From: Vibrio sp. 16
Lineage (GTDB): Bacteria > Pseudomonadota > Gammaproteobacteria > Enterobacterales > Vibrionaceae
Direction of reading: 5' to 3'
NCBI RefSeq assembly: GCF_963681195.1
Contig: NZ_OY808998.1
Coordinates: 62,001 to 126,000, forward strand
Length of the DNA: 64,000 bases
Shown: piece after piece, positions 63,648 through 64,000 of the stretch
Layout: every line of letters starts with the position of its first letter
How positions within the stretch are numbered: the first letter of the stretch is position 1
Made by a program: the position numbers and the translations under genes
Notes under the pieces: generated by a model
Database searches by the model: none
What the model was told of the DNA's origin: nothing
The model's input: only the letters and a program-made list of their open reading frames with translations

Positions 63648-64000
63648 TTATTGGTTTTTCCATTCAGGTGTACGCTTTTCAAGAAATGCGTTCACCCCTT
63701 CTTGTTGATCATCCGTATCGAAAAGAGCCATAAACAGCTCCCTCTCTTTTGCTAAACCGTAGTCTCGCGTTTGGAACCGTGTGGTCTGGATCAGCGTTTT
63801 ACACGCAGCCACCGATGAAGGTGATTGATTGGCGACTTGTTTCGCAAGTTCAATGGCTTGATTTAACGCATCGCCTTTTTCAACCACTTGTTCAATCAGC
63901 CCAATTTTTTCCGCCATCTGCGCATCGATCTGTTCGCCGCAGAGAATCATCCGCTTAGCCCAACCTTCACCCACTAAAGCCGTGAGATTCTGAGTCCCTC
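63648..64000 (-). CDS. Enoyl-CoA hydratase (partial, 5' end outside window)
   Basis: The frame is open to the right edge; about 117 C-terminal residues are visible, starting in the segment TALVGEGWAKRMILCGEQIDA. This is the C-terminal half of a crotonase family enoyl-CoA hydratase (IGLIEQVV, then an FLEKRTPEWKNQ ending). In this position it would hydrate methacrylyl-CoA, the step before the hydrolase, and it ends 9 bases before that gene. The active-site glutamates are in the part outside the window. Confidence 0.88.
   Translation of the reverse strand, partial: GTQNLTALVGEGWAKRMILCGEQIDAQMAEKIGLIEQVVEKGDALNQAIELAKQVANQSPSSVAACKTLIQTTRFQTRDYGLAKERELFMALFDTDDQQEGVNAFLEKRTPEWKNQ

Overview
The window looks like a stretch of a Vibrio genome, most likely the smaller chromosome. 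Three things point there: a CqsA/CqsS quorum-sensing pair, a LuxP-type binding protein, and a talB-tkt pair next to a SorC-family regulator. Product assignments rest on reading the translations and recalling known families; no database search was run.

Layout. 1-5.7 kb: 5'-end of a SorC-type regulator (cut by the window edge), operator-like palindromes, then transaldolase and transketolase, followed by a small membrane protein and an HlyD-type membrane fusion protein. 5.7-13.1 kb: signalling genes, namely a LysR regulator, an Aer-like PAS chemoreceptor, a LuxP paralogue, and divergently a periplasmic binding protein translationally coupled to a membrane GGDEF-EAL protein. 13.2-18.1 kb: RbgA-like GTPase, a YeiR-type COG0523 GTPase with a candidate Zur box, ClcA, and a TDT/TehA-type transporter. 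18.4-21.7 kb: cqsA and cqsS, convergent. 21.8-36.8 kb: sbcC/sbcD, fabH, trxC, an MFS transporter, a GH31 lipoprotein, small genes, and a periplasmic-propeller diguanylate cyclase.

36.9-57.3 kb is framed by three Leu(UAA)/Cys(GCA) tRNA clusters (7 tRNAs). Between clusters 1 and 2 lie a lipoprotein, a putative peptidase/beta-propeller/beta-barrel protein, and a repeat-bearing lipoprotein. Between clusters 2 and 3 lies a complete nitrate assimilation cluster on the minus strand: nasA - cobA - (MITE) - ybiB-like - nasT-like, then nrtA - nrtB - ATPase - nirB - nirD. Both transcription units begin with an intrinsic terminator directly before the first ribosome binding site, and the cluster encodes an ANTAR antiterminator, so NasT-type antitermination is likely. 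The nasA unit also has a well-formed NtrC site and sigma-54 promoter.

The most unusual feature is at 37.97-38.17 kb: an orphan copy of the nasA control region (NtrC site, sigma-54 promoter, leader, terminator, same spacing) with no nitrate gene behind it. It reads as a gene for a roughly 98-nt sigma-54-dependent small RNA. Both this RNA and the nasA leader contain a segment complementary to what I remember as the conserved core of the Qrr quorum-sensing RNAs. That suggests a decoy or target RNA linking nitrogen status with quorum sensing, but this is a hypothesis.

57.4-64 kb: YjbR-like and HopJ-like proteins, a chemoreceptor, and the distal part of a valine/acyl-CoA degradation operon that runs off the right edge.
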